A stretch of DNA of 64,000 bases, from positions 45,142-109,141 of the forward strand of contig NZ_DASSMH010000115.1 in NCBI RefSeq assembly GCF_035688975.1, read 5' to 3'. Shown here one piece after another: positions 41,658-49,768 of the stretch. The DNA comes from CALMNV01 sp035688975. Lineage in GTDB: Bacteria > Actinomycetota > Actinomycetes > Actinomycetales > Dermatophilaceae. A program made the translations under genes and the position numbers. Numbering within the stretch: position 1 is the stretch's first letter; the number at the start of each line of letters is the position of its first letter. The notes under the pieces were generated by a model. The model was given only the letters and a program-made list of their open reading frames with translations, was not told where the DNA came from and ran no database searches.

Positions 41658-43106
41658 ATGACGAACCGGCCTCGCCCGCTGCGCAACTTCGTCGGTGGCC
41701 GGTATGTCGAGCCGGCCAGCGACACCCGGACCGAGGTCGTCAACCCGGCCACGGCGACGGTGGTGGCGACCGCCCCGGTGAGCGGTCAGGCCGATGTCGA
41801 CGCGGCATACGACGCGGCGGCCCAGGCCTTCGCGACGTGGGGGGAGACGACCCCGAGCGCGCGCCAGCACGCGCTGTTGAAGTTCGCCGACGCCATCGAG
41901 CGGCGGGCCGACGAGCTCGTGCGGCTCGAGGTGGAGGACACGGGCAAGCCGCGCTCGCTCACGGCGAGCGAGGAGCTGCCGCCCATGGTCGACCAGCTGC
42001 GCTTCTTCGCCGGCGCGGCGCGGGTGCTCGAGGGCCGGGCGGCGGCGGAGTACCTGCCCGGGCACACGTCGTGGGTGCGGCGGGAACCCATCGGGGTCGT
42101 CGGCCAGGTCACGCCGTGGAACTACCCCATGATGATGGCCATCTGGAAGGTCGGGCCCGCCCTCGCCGCGGGCAACACCGTCGTGCTCAAGCCCTCCGAC
42201 ACGACGCCCCAGACGACCCTGCTGCTCGCGGAGATCGCCTCGGAGTTCCTGCCCGACGGCGCCTTCAACGTCGTCACCGGCGACCGCGAGACAGGCCGGA
42301 TGCTCGTCGAGCACCCGACACCGGCCATGGTCGCCATCACCGGCTCGGTGCGCGCGGGCATGGAGGTGGCCGCCAGCGCGTCGCGCGACGTCAAGCGCGT
42401 GCACCTCGAGCTCGGCGGCAAGGCGCCGGTCATCGTCTTCGACGACGCGGACGTCGAGGCCGCGGCGGCGGGCATCGGCCTCGCCGGCTACTTCAACGCG
42501 GGCCAGGACTGCACGGCCGCCACCCGGGTGCTGGCCGGGCCCCGCGTGCACGACGACTTCGTGGCCGCCCTCGCGGACTACGCCCGGAACGAGGCCAGGG
42601 TCGGTATGCCGGACGACCCGGGCGCCCTCGTCGGCCCGGTCAACAACCGCAACCAGGTGCGCCACGTCGCGGGCTTCCTCGACCGGCTGCCCGAGCACGC
42701 CCGGGTCGCCGCCGGCGGCTCGCGGGTCGCGGCTCTGGGCGACGGCTTCTTCTTCGAGCCGACGGTGCTCGCCGGGCTGCACCAGGACGACGAGCAGGTG
42801 CAGTCGGAGATCTTCGGCCCGGTCATCACCGTGCAGCGGTTCACCGACGAGGAGCAGGCCCTCGCGTGGGCCAACGGCGTGGACTACGGCCTCGCGTCGA
42901 GCGTCTGGACCCGCGACTTCGGCAAGGCGATGCGGATGAGCAAGCGGCTCGACTTCGGGTGCGTGTGGATCAACACGCACCTCCCCCTCGTCGCGGAGAT
43001 GCCGCACGGCGGGTTCAAGCACAGCGGCTACGGCAAGGACCTGTCGATGTACGGCCTCGAGGACTACACCCGGGTCAAGCACGTCATGGCCAACCTCGAG
43101 TCGTGA
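41658..43106 (+). CDS. gamma-aminobutyraldehyde dehydrogenase
   Basis: A 482-residue NAD-dependent aldehyde dehydrogenase of the PatD type. It has TPWNYPMMMAIWKVGPALAA, KPSDTTPQTTL, the catalytic Glu in HLELGGKAPV and the catalytic Cys in FNAGQDCTAATRVL. EIFGPVITV and PHGGFKHSGYGKD follow. The NAGQDCTAA context is typical of 4-aminobutanal dehydrogenases. It would oxidise the product of the neighbouring aminotransferase to GABA. Leaderless-type promoter. Confidence 0.87.
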   Translation: MTNRPRPLRNFVGGRYVEPASDTRTEVVNPATATVVATAPVSGQADVDAAYDAAAQAFATWGETTPSARQHALLKFADAIERRADELVRLEVEDTGKPRSLTASEELPPMVDQLRFFAGAARVLEGRAAAEYLPGHTSWVRREPIGVVGQVTPWNYPMMMAIWKVGPALAAGNTVVLKPSDTTPQTTLLLAEIASEFLPDGAFNVVTGDRETGRMLVEHPTPAMVAITGSVRAGMEVAASASRDVKRVHLELGGKAPVIVFDDADVEAAAAGIGLAGYFNAGQDCTAATRVLAGPRVHDDFVAALADYARNEARVGMPDDPGALVGPVNNRNQVRHVAGFLDRLPEHARVAAGGSRVAALGDGFFFEPTVLAGLHQDDEQVQSEIFGPVITVQRFTDEEQALAWANGVDYGLASSVWTRDFGKAMRMSKRLDFGCVWINTHLPLVAEMPHGGFKHSGYGKDLSMYGLEDYTRVKHVMANLES

Positions 43107-43129
43107 CTGCCGCGGGCTAGGCTGCGCGG

Positions 43130-44224
43130 GTGAGCCGCTACGGTGCGCAGTTCGGCCCCGATGTCACCTTCCTCGGGGTGGAGCGGTGCGACCTCGACGT
43201 GCCCGAGTCGTATGCCGGTGCCGACGTCGTCATCGTCGGCGCCCCCTTCGACGGAGGAACCTCCCACCGGCCGGGGGCCCGCTTCGGCCCGCAGGCGATC
43301 CGGACGACCGACTACCTGCCCCAGGACGGCTCGCGGCCGTCGCTGGCGCTGCGCACCGACGGCCTCGTGGACCTGCGGGTCCTCGACGCAGGCGACGTCG
43401 AGATGTACTCGGGCGACATCGAGAGGGCGCTGCCCGCGCTCGAGGCCGCGGTCGAGAAGGTCGCTCGCGCCGGGGCCATCCCCGTCGTCCTCGGCGGCGA
43501 CCACTCCATCGCCTACCCCGACGCCAAGGGCGTGGCCAACGTCCTCGGTCACGGGCGGGTGTCGATGGTCCACTTCGACGCCCACGCCGACACCGGCGAC
43601 ATCGAGTTCGGCTCGCTCTGGGGCCACGGCCAGCCGATGCGGCGGCTCATCGAGTCCGGCGCCCTGCGCGGCGACCGCTTCCTCCAGGTGGGTCTGCGCG
43701 GCTACTGGCCCGGGCCGCAGACCCTCGACTGGATGGCACACCAGGGCATGCGGTCCTACGAGATGACCGAGATCGGCCACCGGGGCCTCGACGACTGCCT
43801 CACCGAGGCGTTCGCCATTGCCACCGACGAGTGCGACGGCGTCTTCCTCAGCGTCGACATCGATGTCTGCGACCCCGGTCACGCCCCGGGCACCGGCACC
43901 CCGGAGCCCGGTGGGCTCTCCGCACGCCAGCTGCTGGACGCCGTCCGCCGAGTCTGCCTCGAGCTGCCCGTCGTGGGCGTCGACGTCGTCGAGGTGTCGC
44001 CGCCCTACGACCAGGCCGACATCACCGCCGCGTTGGCCAACCGGGTTGTCCTGGAAGCCCTGTCGGCCATCGCCCGCAAGCGCCGCGACGCCCGGGACGG
44101 CATCCGGTGGGACCCGTCCATCGCGCTCCTGTCGGGCCGCGTTCCCGAAGGCCGCCGCGGCCGCGCTGACGAGCACCGAGCCACCACCCGAGCGCCCCGT
44201 CCACTGACACCGGAAGGTCCCTGA
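43130..44224 (+). CDS. speB: agmatinase/ureohydrolase family enzyme
   Basis: A 364-residue manganese ureohydrolase that most likely splits agmatine to putrescine and urea. Metal ligands appear in VVLGGDHSIAYP, MVHFDAHADTGD and SVDIDVCDPGHAPGTGTPEP. Guanidinobutyrase or guanidinopropionase are alternatives with the same motifs. GTG 43130 sits 6 nt after TAGGCT. The last about 30 residues are a basic, low-complexity tail. It precedes the succinate-semialdehyde dehydrogenase by 1 bp. Confidence 0.83.
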   Translation: MSRYGAQFGPDVTFLGVERCDLDVPESYAGADVVIVGAPFDGGTSHRPGARFGPQAIRTTDYLPQDGSRPSLALRTDGLVDLRVLDAGDVEMYSGDIERALPALEAAVEKVARAGAIPVVLGGDHSIAYPDAKGVANVLGHGRVSMVHFDAHADTGDIEFGSLWGHGQPMRRLIESGALRGDRFLQVGLRGYWPGPQTLDWMAHQGMRSYEMTEIGHRGLDDCLTEAFAIATDECDGVFLSVDIDVCDPGHAPGTGTPEPGGLSARQLLDAVRRVCLELPVVGVDVVEVSPPYDQADITAALANRVVLEALSAIARKRRDARDGIRWDPSIALLSGRVPEGRRGRADEHRATTRAPRPLTPEGP

Positions 44225-44225
44225 C

Positions 44226-45689
44226 ATGACCGCCACTCGCGAGCGAACCGTCCTCGAGGCCGTCCCCACCGGGCTGCTCATCGGCGGGCGGTGGCGCGAC
44301 GCCACCGGAGGCGCCACGCTGGCCGTCGACGACCCCGCGACCGGCGAGACGCTGGCCCGCGTGGCTGACGCCACCGTCGCCGACGGGCGCGCGGCGCTCG
44401 ACGCCGCCGTGGCTGCGCAGGCCGACTGGGCCGCCGTCCCGCCCCGCGATCGCGGAGAGCTGCTGCGCGCGGCATACGAGAAGCTCACCGCCCGCGCCGA
44501 CGACTTCGCCATGATCATGACGCTCGAGATGGGCAAGCCCCTCGCCGAGTCGCGGGGCGAGGTGGCATACGGCGCCGAGTTCTTCCGGTGGTTCTCCGAG
44601 GAGGCGGTCCGGGTCGGCGGGCGCTACTCGACCTCCCCGAACGGCGCGACCCGCCTGCTGACGATGAAGCAGCCGGTCGGGCCGACCCTCATGATCACGC
44701 CGTGGAACTTCCCGCTGGCGATGGGTACGCGGAAGATCGGCCCCGCCATCGCCGCCGGCTGCACCATGGTGATGAAGCCGGCGAGCGCCACCCCGCTGAC
44801 GATGCTCGCGCTCGCCGAGCTGCTGCGCGAGTGCGGCCTGCCCGACGGGGTGCTCAACGCCATCACGACCAGCTCCACCGGGCAGGTCATCGAGCCGCTC
44901 ATCCGCGACCCGCGGCTGCGCAAGCTCACCTTCACCGGCTCGACGGAGGTCGGGCGCACCCTGCTCGAGCAGGCGTCGCAGCAGGTCCTGCGCGTGTCGA
45001 TGGAGCTCGGCGGCAACGCGCCGTTCCTCGTCTTCGGCGACGCGGACCTGGACAAGGCGGTCGACGGGGCGGTGACCGCCAAGATGCGCAACATGGGCGA
45101 GGCATGCACGGCGGCCAACCGGTTCTACGTCCACGAGTCGGTGGCCGAGGAGTTCTCGCGGCGACTGGCCGAGCGGCTGGGGGCGCTGCGGCTCGGCCGG
45201 GGCACCGACGACGGCGTGGACGTCGGGCCGCTCGTCGACGCGAAGTCGCGGGACAAGGTCTCCGCCCTCGTCGACGACGCGGTCGCCAAGGGGGCGAAGG
45301 TCCTCGTCGGCGGCTCCTCGCCGGAGGGCGCCGGCTGGTTCTACCGCCCCACGGTGCTCTCCCAGGTGCCCGCCGACGCCCGACTGGCACGGGAGGAGAT
45401 CTTCGGCCCCGTGGCGCCGGTGTCGAGCTTCACCAGCGACGAGGAGGCCGTGCGGATGGCCAACGACACCGAGTACGGCCTCGTCGCCTACCTCTTCACC
45501 CGGGACCTGTCCCGCGCACTGCTCGTCTCGGAGGCGCTCCAGTTCGGCATGGTCGGCGTCAACCAGGGCATCGTGTCCAACCCCGCTGCTCCCTTCGGCG
45601 GGGTCAAGGCGAGCGGCGTCGGGCGCGAGGGCGGCTTCGAGGGCATCGAGGAGTACCTCGAGACCAAGTACGTGGGGCTGGCCCTCTGA
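44226..45689 (+). CDS. gabD: succinate-semialdehyde dehydrogenase
   Basis: A 487-residue aldehyde dehydrogenase. GabD-like features are MTLEMGKPLAESRGEVAYGA, TPWNFPLAMGTRKIGPAIAA, the Glu in SMELGGNAPFLVF and Cys in NMGEACTAANRFYV. GIVSNPAAPFGGVKASGVGREGG closes the set. It oxidises succinate semialdehyde to succinate with NAD(P), the last step of the polyamine/GABA route built by the neighbours. Confidence 0.88.
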   Translation: MTATRERTVLEAVPTGLLIGGRWRDATGGATLAVDDPATGETLARVADATVADGRAALDAAVAAQADWAAVPPRDRGELLRAAYEKLTARADDFAMIMTLEMGKPLAESRGEVAYGAEFFRWFSEEAVRVGGRYSTSPNGATRLLTMKQPVGPTLMITPWNFPLAMGTRKIGPAIAAGCTMVMKPASATPLTMLALAELLRECGLPDGVLNAITTSSTGQVIEPLIRDPRLRKLTFTGSTEVGRTLLEQASQQVLRVSMELGGNAPFLVFGDADLDKAVDGAVTAKMRNMGEACTAANRFYVHESVAEEFSRRLAERLGALRLGRGTDDGVDVGPLVDAKSRDKVSALVDDAVAKGAKVLVGGSSPEGAGWFYRPTVLSQVPADARLAREEIFGPVAPVSSFTSDEEAVRMANDTEYGLVAYLFTRDLSRALLVSEALQFGMVGVNQGIVSNPAAPFGGVKASGVGREGGFEGIEEYLETKYVGLAL

Positions 45690-45733
45690 GTCGTGCTCGC
45701 TCCCTCGCGCGGTATGCCGCCCGTCGAACGGCT

Positions 45734-45847
45734 GGCGGATCAGCTGGTGGATCAACCGGCGAATCAGCTGGTGGATCAACTGGCGGATCAACTGGCGTCT
45801 GATGTCGTCAGGGCAGCAGCAACGGCCAGTTGATCTGCCAGTTGATC
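45734..45847. repeat. composite 12-mer repeat element, copy C
   Basis: The left arm is five 12-mers (GGCGGATCAGCT, GGTGGATCAACC, GGCGAATCAGCT, GGTGGATCAACT, GGCGGATCAACT; 45734-45793). Next comes a core, GATGTCGTCAGGGCAGCAGC. The right arm is two units of GCCAGTTGATCN (45825-45847). The core is the reverse complement of the copy A core (GGTGCTGCCCTGACGACGTC), so this copy is inverted. It fills the gap between gabD and dxr. Confidence 0.87.
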
Positions 45848-45878
45848 GGCTCGGCCGAGGCTGGGAGAGAATGCGCGG

Positions 45879-47090
45879 GTGACTGACGCTGCCCGCTCGA
45901 CGCGGCCCCGGCGGGTCGTCCTCCTCGGCTCGACCGGCTCCATCGGGACCCAGGCGCTCGACCTCGTCCGGCGCAACCCCGACCGCTTCGCCGTCACCGG
46001 GCTGTCCGCCGGGGCCAACCTCGAGCTCGTCGCGCGGCAGGCGGCCCTGCTGCGGGTGCCGGTCGTGGCGGTCGCCGTGGACGACGAGCAGGCCCTCGCG
46101 ACGGCGATCGCCAGGGCGGCCGACGAGGCGGGCACGGCGGCATACGACCCGGAGCTGCTCACCGGACCCGACGCGAGCACCGCCCTCGCCGCCCGGGAGG
46201 CCGACGTCGTGCTCAACGGCATCACCGGCGCCATCGGCCTCGCGCCCACCCTCGCCGCGCTGGAGGCCGGCACGACCCTTGCCCTGGCCAACAAGGAGTC
46301 GCTCATCATCGGCGGCCCGCTCGTCAGGCGGGCGGCGGCGCCGGGCCAGCTCGTGCCGGTCGACTCGGAGCACAGCGCCATCGCCCAGTGCCTGCGCGGG
46401 GGACGGGCCGAGGAGGTCCGACGGCTCGTCATCACGGCGAGCGGCGGCCCCTTCCGCGGGCGCACCCGGGCCGACCTGCAGGAGGTCACCGTCGAGCAGG
46501 CCCTCGCCCACCCCAACTTCGCGATGGGACCGGTCATCACGACGAACTCGGCCACGCTCGTCAACAAGGGGCTCGAGGTCATCGAGGCGCACCTGCTCTT
46601 CGACGTGCCGTTCGAGCGCATCGACGTCGTCGTGCACCCGCAGCAGGTCATCCACTCGATGGTGGAGTTCACCGACGGCTCGACGATCGCGCAGGCGTCC
46701 CCGCCGTCGATGCTCATCCCCATCGCCCTCGGGATGGCCTGGCCGCACCGGGTGCCGGGCGCGGGGCCGGCCATCGACTGGAGTCAGGCCGCGTCGTGGG
46801 ACTTCGAGCCGCTCGACCAGACGGCCTTCCCCGCGGTGGCGCTCGCGAAGCAGGTCGGCGCGGCGGGGGGCACGTGGCCCGCGGTCTACAACGCGGCCAA
46901 CGAGGTGTGCGTGCAGGGCTTCTTCGACGGCCGGCTGCGGTTCGTCGACATCGTCGACGAGGTGGCCCGGGTCGTCGAGGCGTATGCCGCCGAGCCCGGG
47001 TCGCGGGTCGCCGACGTGAGCCTCGCGGACGTGCTCGAGGCCGACCGCTGGGCCCGTGCGGCGGCCGTGGAGGTCCCCACCACCCCTTGA
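45879..47090 (+). CDS. dxr: 1-deoxy-D-xylulose 5-phosphate reductoisomerase
   Basis: A 403-residue enzyme of the MEP isoprenoid pathway, making 2-C-methyl-D-erythritol 4-phosphate. It has the NADPH motif LLGSTGSIGTQALDLVRR, LALANKESLIIGG, the metal-binding VPVDSEHSAIAQCL and MGPVITTNSATLVNKGLEV. GTG 45879 lies 6 nt after GAGAAT. It groups with ispG, the pathway's later enzyme. Confidence 0.96.
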   Translation: MTDAARSTRPRRVVLLGSTGSIGTQALDLVRRNPDRFAVTGLSAGANLELVARQAALLRVPVVAVAVDDEQALATAIARAADEAGTAAYDPELLTGPDASTALAAREADVVLNGITGAIGLAPTLAALEAGTTLALANKESLIIGGPLVRRAAAPGQLVPVDSEHSAIAQCLRGGRAEEVRRLVITASGGPFRGRTRADLQEVTVEQALAHPNFAMGPVITTNSATLVNKGLEVIEAHLLFDVPFERIDVVVHPQQVIHSMVEFTDGSTIAQASPPSMLIPIALGMAWPHRVPGAGPAIDWSQAASWDFEPLDQTAFPAVALAKQVGAAGGTWPAVYNAANEVCVQGFFDGRLRFVDIVDEVARVVEAYAAEPGSRVADVSLADVLEADRWARAAAVEVPTTP

Positions 47091-47133
47091 CCGCGAGCCG
47101 AGGCGGGAGCGCGTCGCCGGTGAGGCGCTCCCA

Positions 47134-47170
47134 CCTCGAATCGATAGATTCACGGTCCGGGTGTGACAAT
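47134..47170 (+). promoter_or_regulatory. rseP promoter with GAATC-GATA-GATTC inverted repeat
   Basis: The -10 GACAAT (47165-47170) is 6 nt from the rseP ATG. CCTCGAATC (47134-47142) ends exactly 22 nt before it, and the same nonamer at the same distance precedes the ispG -10. The inverted repeat GAATCGATAGATTC (47138-47151) overlaps where a -35 element would lie. Confidence 0.5.
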
Positions 47171-47176
47171 TGAGCA

Positions 47177-48523
47177 ATGCTGTTCCTGGTCGGGGTCCTC
47201 GTCATCGTCATCGGTGTGGCGCTGAGCATCGCGCTGCACGAGATCGGTCACCTCGTCCCGGCCAAGAGGTTCGGCGTCAGGGTGAGCCAGTACATGGTCG
47301 GCTTCGGCCCAACCGTGTGGTCCCGGCGGCGCGGCGAGACGGAATACGGCATCAAGGCGATCCCACTCGGCGGCTACGTCCGGATGATCGGCATGCTGCC
47401 GCCTCGCCCGGGGGACGAGCCGGGACGGCTGCGCACCCTCTCGACGGGCCGCTTCAGCCAGCTCGTCGACCAGGCGCGCGCCGACTCCATGGAGGAGGTG
47501 CGGCCGGGCGACGAGGACCGGGTCTTCTACAAGCTGGCCTGGTGGAAGAAGGTCGTCGTGATGATGGGCGGGCCGCTAATGAACCTGCTCATCGCGGCCG
47601 TGCTCCTCACCGGAACGATCACGCTCTACGGGCTGCCCACCGTGGTGCCCACGATCGGCGCCGTCTCCACCTGCGTCCCGACCGCCGCGCCGACCATGAC
47701 CGCTCCCCTTCCCGCTTGCCAGCCGGGGGATCCCGTGTCGCCCAGCCAGCAGTCCGGCCTGCAGCCGGGCGACCGGGTCCTTAGCATCGACGGGCGGCCG
47801 GTGACGACGTGGGACCAGGTGACGGCCGCGATCCGCCGCAGCATGGGGACGCCGCTTCGCCTCGAGGTCCAGCGTGGCGGCGCCCGCCAGGCGCTGACGC
47901 TGACCCCCGCCGCCATCGAGCGGCCCACCTACGACAGCCAGGGCAACCCCGTCGTCCAGGACGGCAAGCTCGTGCTGCAGCGCGTCGGCTTCGCCGGTGT
48001 GGTGCCGCGGCGGGAGATCGTCAAGGCGCCCCTGTCCGACGCGCCGAGGTTCGTCTGGGACCGCACCCTCGACACGGCGGCGATCATCGTGAGGATCCCC
48101 GAGAAGATGGTCGGCGTCGTGCAGGCGGCCTTCGGCTCCGGGGATCGCGACCCCAACGGCCCCATCTCCGTCGTCGGCGTCGGCCGGATCGGCGGCGAGG
48201 TGGCGGCCCTCGACGTCCCCGCCGATGCGGGCGGCAACTGGGCCAAGCTCGCGCAGCTCGTGCTGCTCATCGCCTCGCTCAACCTCGCGCTCTTCGTCTT
48301 CAACCTGGTGCCGCTGCTGCCGCTCGACGGCGGCCACGTGGCCGGGGCGCTCTGGGAGGCGGTCAAGAAGGGCTGGGCCCGGCTGCGACGCCGACCCGAC
48401 CCCGGCTACGTCGACGTCGCCAAGGGCCTGCCCATCGCGTACACGATGTCGATGGTGCTCATCGCCATGTCGGTGCTGCTCATCTACGCCGACATCGTCA
48501 AGCCGATCAGGCTCTTCGGCTGA
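47177..48523 (+). CDS. rseP: site-2 protease RseP/RIP family zinc metalloprotease
   Basis: A 448-residue intramembrane protease. The HExxH zinc motif is in ALHEIGHLVPAKRFG near residue 21, and the LDG motif is in NLVPLLPLDGGH near residue 375. One PDZ domain lies between (GLQPGDRVLSIDGRPVTTWD). Helices surround the catalytic parts. Family members cleave anti-sigma factors or signal-peptide remnants in the membrane. ATG 47177 is in the leaderless layout. Standard dxr-rseP-ispG order. Confidence 0.94.
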   Translation: MLFLVGVLVIVIGVALSIALHEIGHLVPAKRFGVRVSQYMVGFGPTVWSRRRGETEYGIKAIPLGGYVRMIGMLPPRPGDEPGRLRTLSTGRFSQLVDQARADSMEEVRPGDEDRVFYKLAWWKKVVVMMGGPLMNLLIAAVLLTGTITLYGLPTVVPTIGAVSTCVPTAAPTMTAPLPACQPGDPVSPSQQSGLQPGDRVLSIDGRPVTTWDQVTAAIRRSMGTPLRLEVQRGGARQALTLTPAAIERPTYDSQGNPVVQDGKLVLQRVGFAGVVPRREIVKAPLSDAPRFVWDRTLDTAAIIVRIPEKMVGVVQAAFGSGDRDPNGPISVVGVGRIGGEVAALDVPADAGGNWAKLAQLVLLIASLNLALFVFNLVPLLPLDGGHVAGALWEAVKKGWARLRRRPDPGYVDVAKGLPIAYTMSMVLIAMSVLLIYADIVKPIRLFG

Positions 48524-48543
48524 CGGCTGACGGTCGGGGAATA

Positions 48544-48580
48544 CCTCGAATCCGGGGTGGCGACGGGGGCGGGGGATAAT
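48544..48580 (+). promoter_or_regulatory. ispG promoter with CCTCGAATC element
   Basis: The -10 GATAAT (48575-48580) lies 6 nt before the ispG ATG at 48587. CCTCGAATC (48544-48552) is 22 nt upstream of the -10, the same element and spacing as at rseP. Confidence 0.5.
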
Positions 48581-48586
48581 GACGCC

Positions 48587-49747
48587 ATGACGGTCTCCCT
48601 CGGCATGCCCTCGGCTCCCGCTCCGGTCCTTGCCCCGCGTCGCAAGACGCGCCAGATCAAGGTCGGCAAGGTCGGTGTCGGCAGCGAGTCGCCGATCTCC
48701 GTGCAGTCGATGACGACGACGCCCACGACCGACATCAACGCCACGCTCCAGCAGATCGCCGAGCTCACCGCATCCGGCTGCGACATCGTTCGGGTCGCGT
48801 GCCCGAGCCAGGACGACGCCGACGCCCTGCCGGCCATCGCCCGCAAGAGCCAGATCCCCGTCATCGCCGACATCCACTTCCAGCCCAAGTACGTCTTCGC
48901 CGCCATCGACGCCGGGTGCGCGGGGGTGCGGGTCAACCCCGGCAACATCCGCCAGTTCGACGACCAGGTCAAGGAGATCGCGCGCGCCGCCAAGGACGCC
49001 GGGGTCTCGATCCGCATCGGCGTCAATGCCGGCTCGCTCGACCGGCGCCTCCTCGCCAAGTACGGCAAGGCCACGCCCGAGGCCCTCGTCGAGTCGGCGG
49101 TCTGGGAGGCGAGCCTCTTCGAGGAGCACGACTTCCACGACTTCAAGATCTCGGTCAAGCACAACGACCCCGTCATCATGGTGCGTGCCTACGAGCTGCT
49201 GGCCGAGCGGGGGGACTGGCCACTGCATCTCGGCGTCACCGAGGCCGGGCCGGCCTTCCAGGGCACCATCAAGTCGGCCACCGCGTTCGGTGCGCTGCTC
49301 TCGCGGGGCATCGGCGACACCATTCGCGTGTCCCTCTCGGCCCCGCCGGTCGAAGAGGTCAAGGTCGGCAACCAGATCCTGCAGAGCCTCGGCCTCAAGC
49401 CGCGCAAGCTCGAGATCGTCTCGTGCCCGTCCTGCGGCCGTGCGCAGGTCGACGTCTACACGCTCGCCGACCAGGTGACGGCGGGTCTCGAGGGGCTGAC
49501 CGTGCCGCTTCGGGTGGCGGTCATGGGCTGCGTCGTCAACGGACCGGGGGAGGCCCGGGAGGCCGATCTCGGCGTCGCCTCGGGCAACGGCAAGGGCCAG
49601 ATCTTCGTCAAGGGTGAGGTGGTCAAGACCGTCCCCGAGAGCCAGATCGTGGAGACGCTCATCGAGGAGGCGCAGCGGATCGCCGAGGAGATGGGCGAGC
49701 CCGTCGACGAGGCGTCGGCCGGCTCCCCGAGCGTCACCGTCGGCTGA
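48587..49747 (+). CDS. ispG: 4-hydroxy-3-methylbut-2-enyl-diphosphate synthase IspG
   Basis: A 386-residue 4Fe-4S enzyme of the MEP pathway. It has PISVQSMTTTPTTD, IPVIADIHFQPKYVFAAI, VRVNPGNI and the cluster cysteines in VSCPSCGRAQVDV and MGCVVNGPGEAREADLG. The ATG at 48587 is chosen over upstream in-frame codons because the GATAAT box lies 6 nt before it. Confidence 0.96.
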   Translation: MTVSLGMPSAPAPVLAPRRKTRQIKVGKVGVGSESPISVQSMTTTPTTDINATLQQIAELTASGCDIVRVACPSQDDADALPAIARKSQIPVIADIHFQPKYVFAAIDAGCAGVRVNPGNIRQFDDQVKEIARAAKDAGVSIRIGVNAGSLDRRLLAKYGKATPEALVESAVWEASLFEEHDFHDFKISVKHNDPVIMVRAYELLAERGDWPLHLGVTEAGPAFQGTIKSATAFGALLSRGIGDTIRVSLSAPPVEEVKVGNQILQSLGLKPRKLEIVSCPSCGRAQVDVYTLADQVTAGLEGLTVPLRVAVMGCVVNGPGEAREADLGVASGNGKGQIFVKGEVVKTVPESQIVETLIEEAQRIAEEMGEPVDEASAGSPSVTVG

Positions 49748-49768
49748 CCCTCCGGCTCGGGAGCGGCC

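Noticed and set aside
44022..47177. 1051-residue minus-strand open frame over gabD and dxr
   Set aside because: Shadow of two clear genes, crosses the repeat element and has no recognisable domain.
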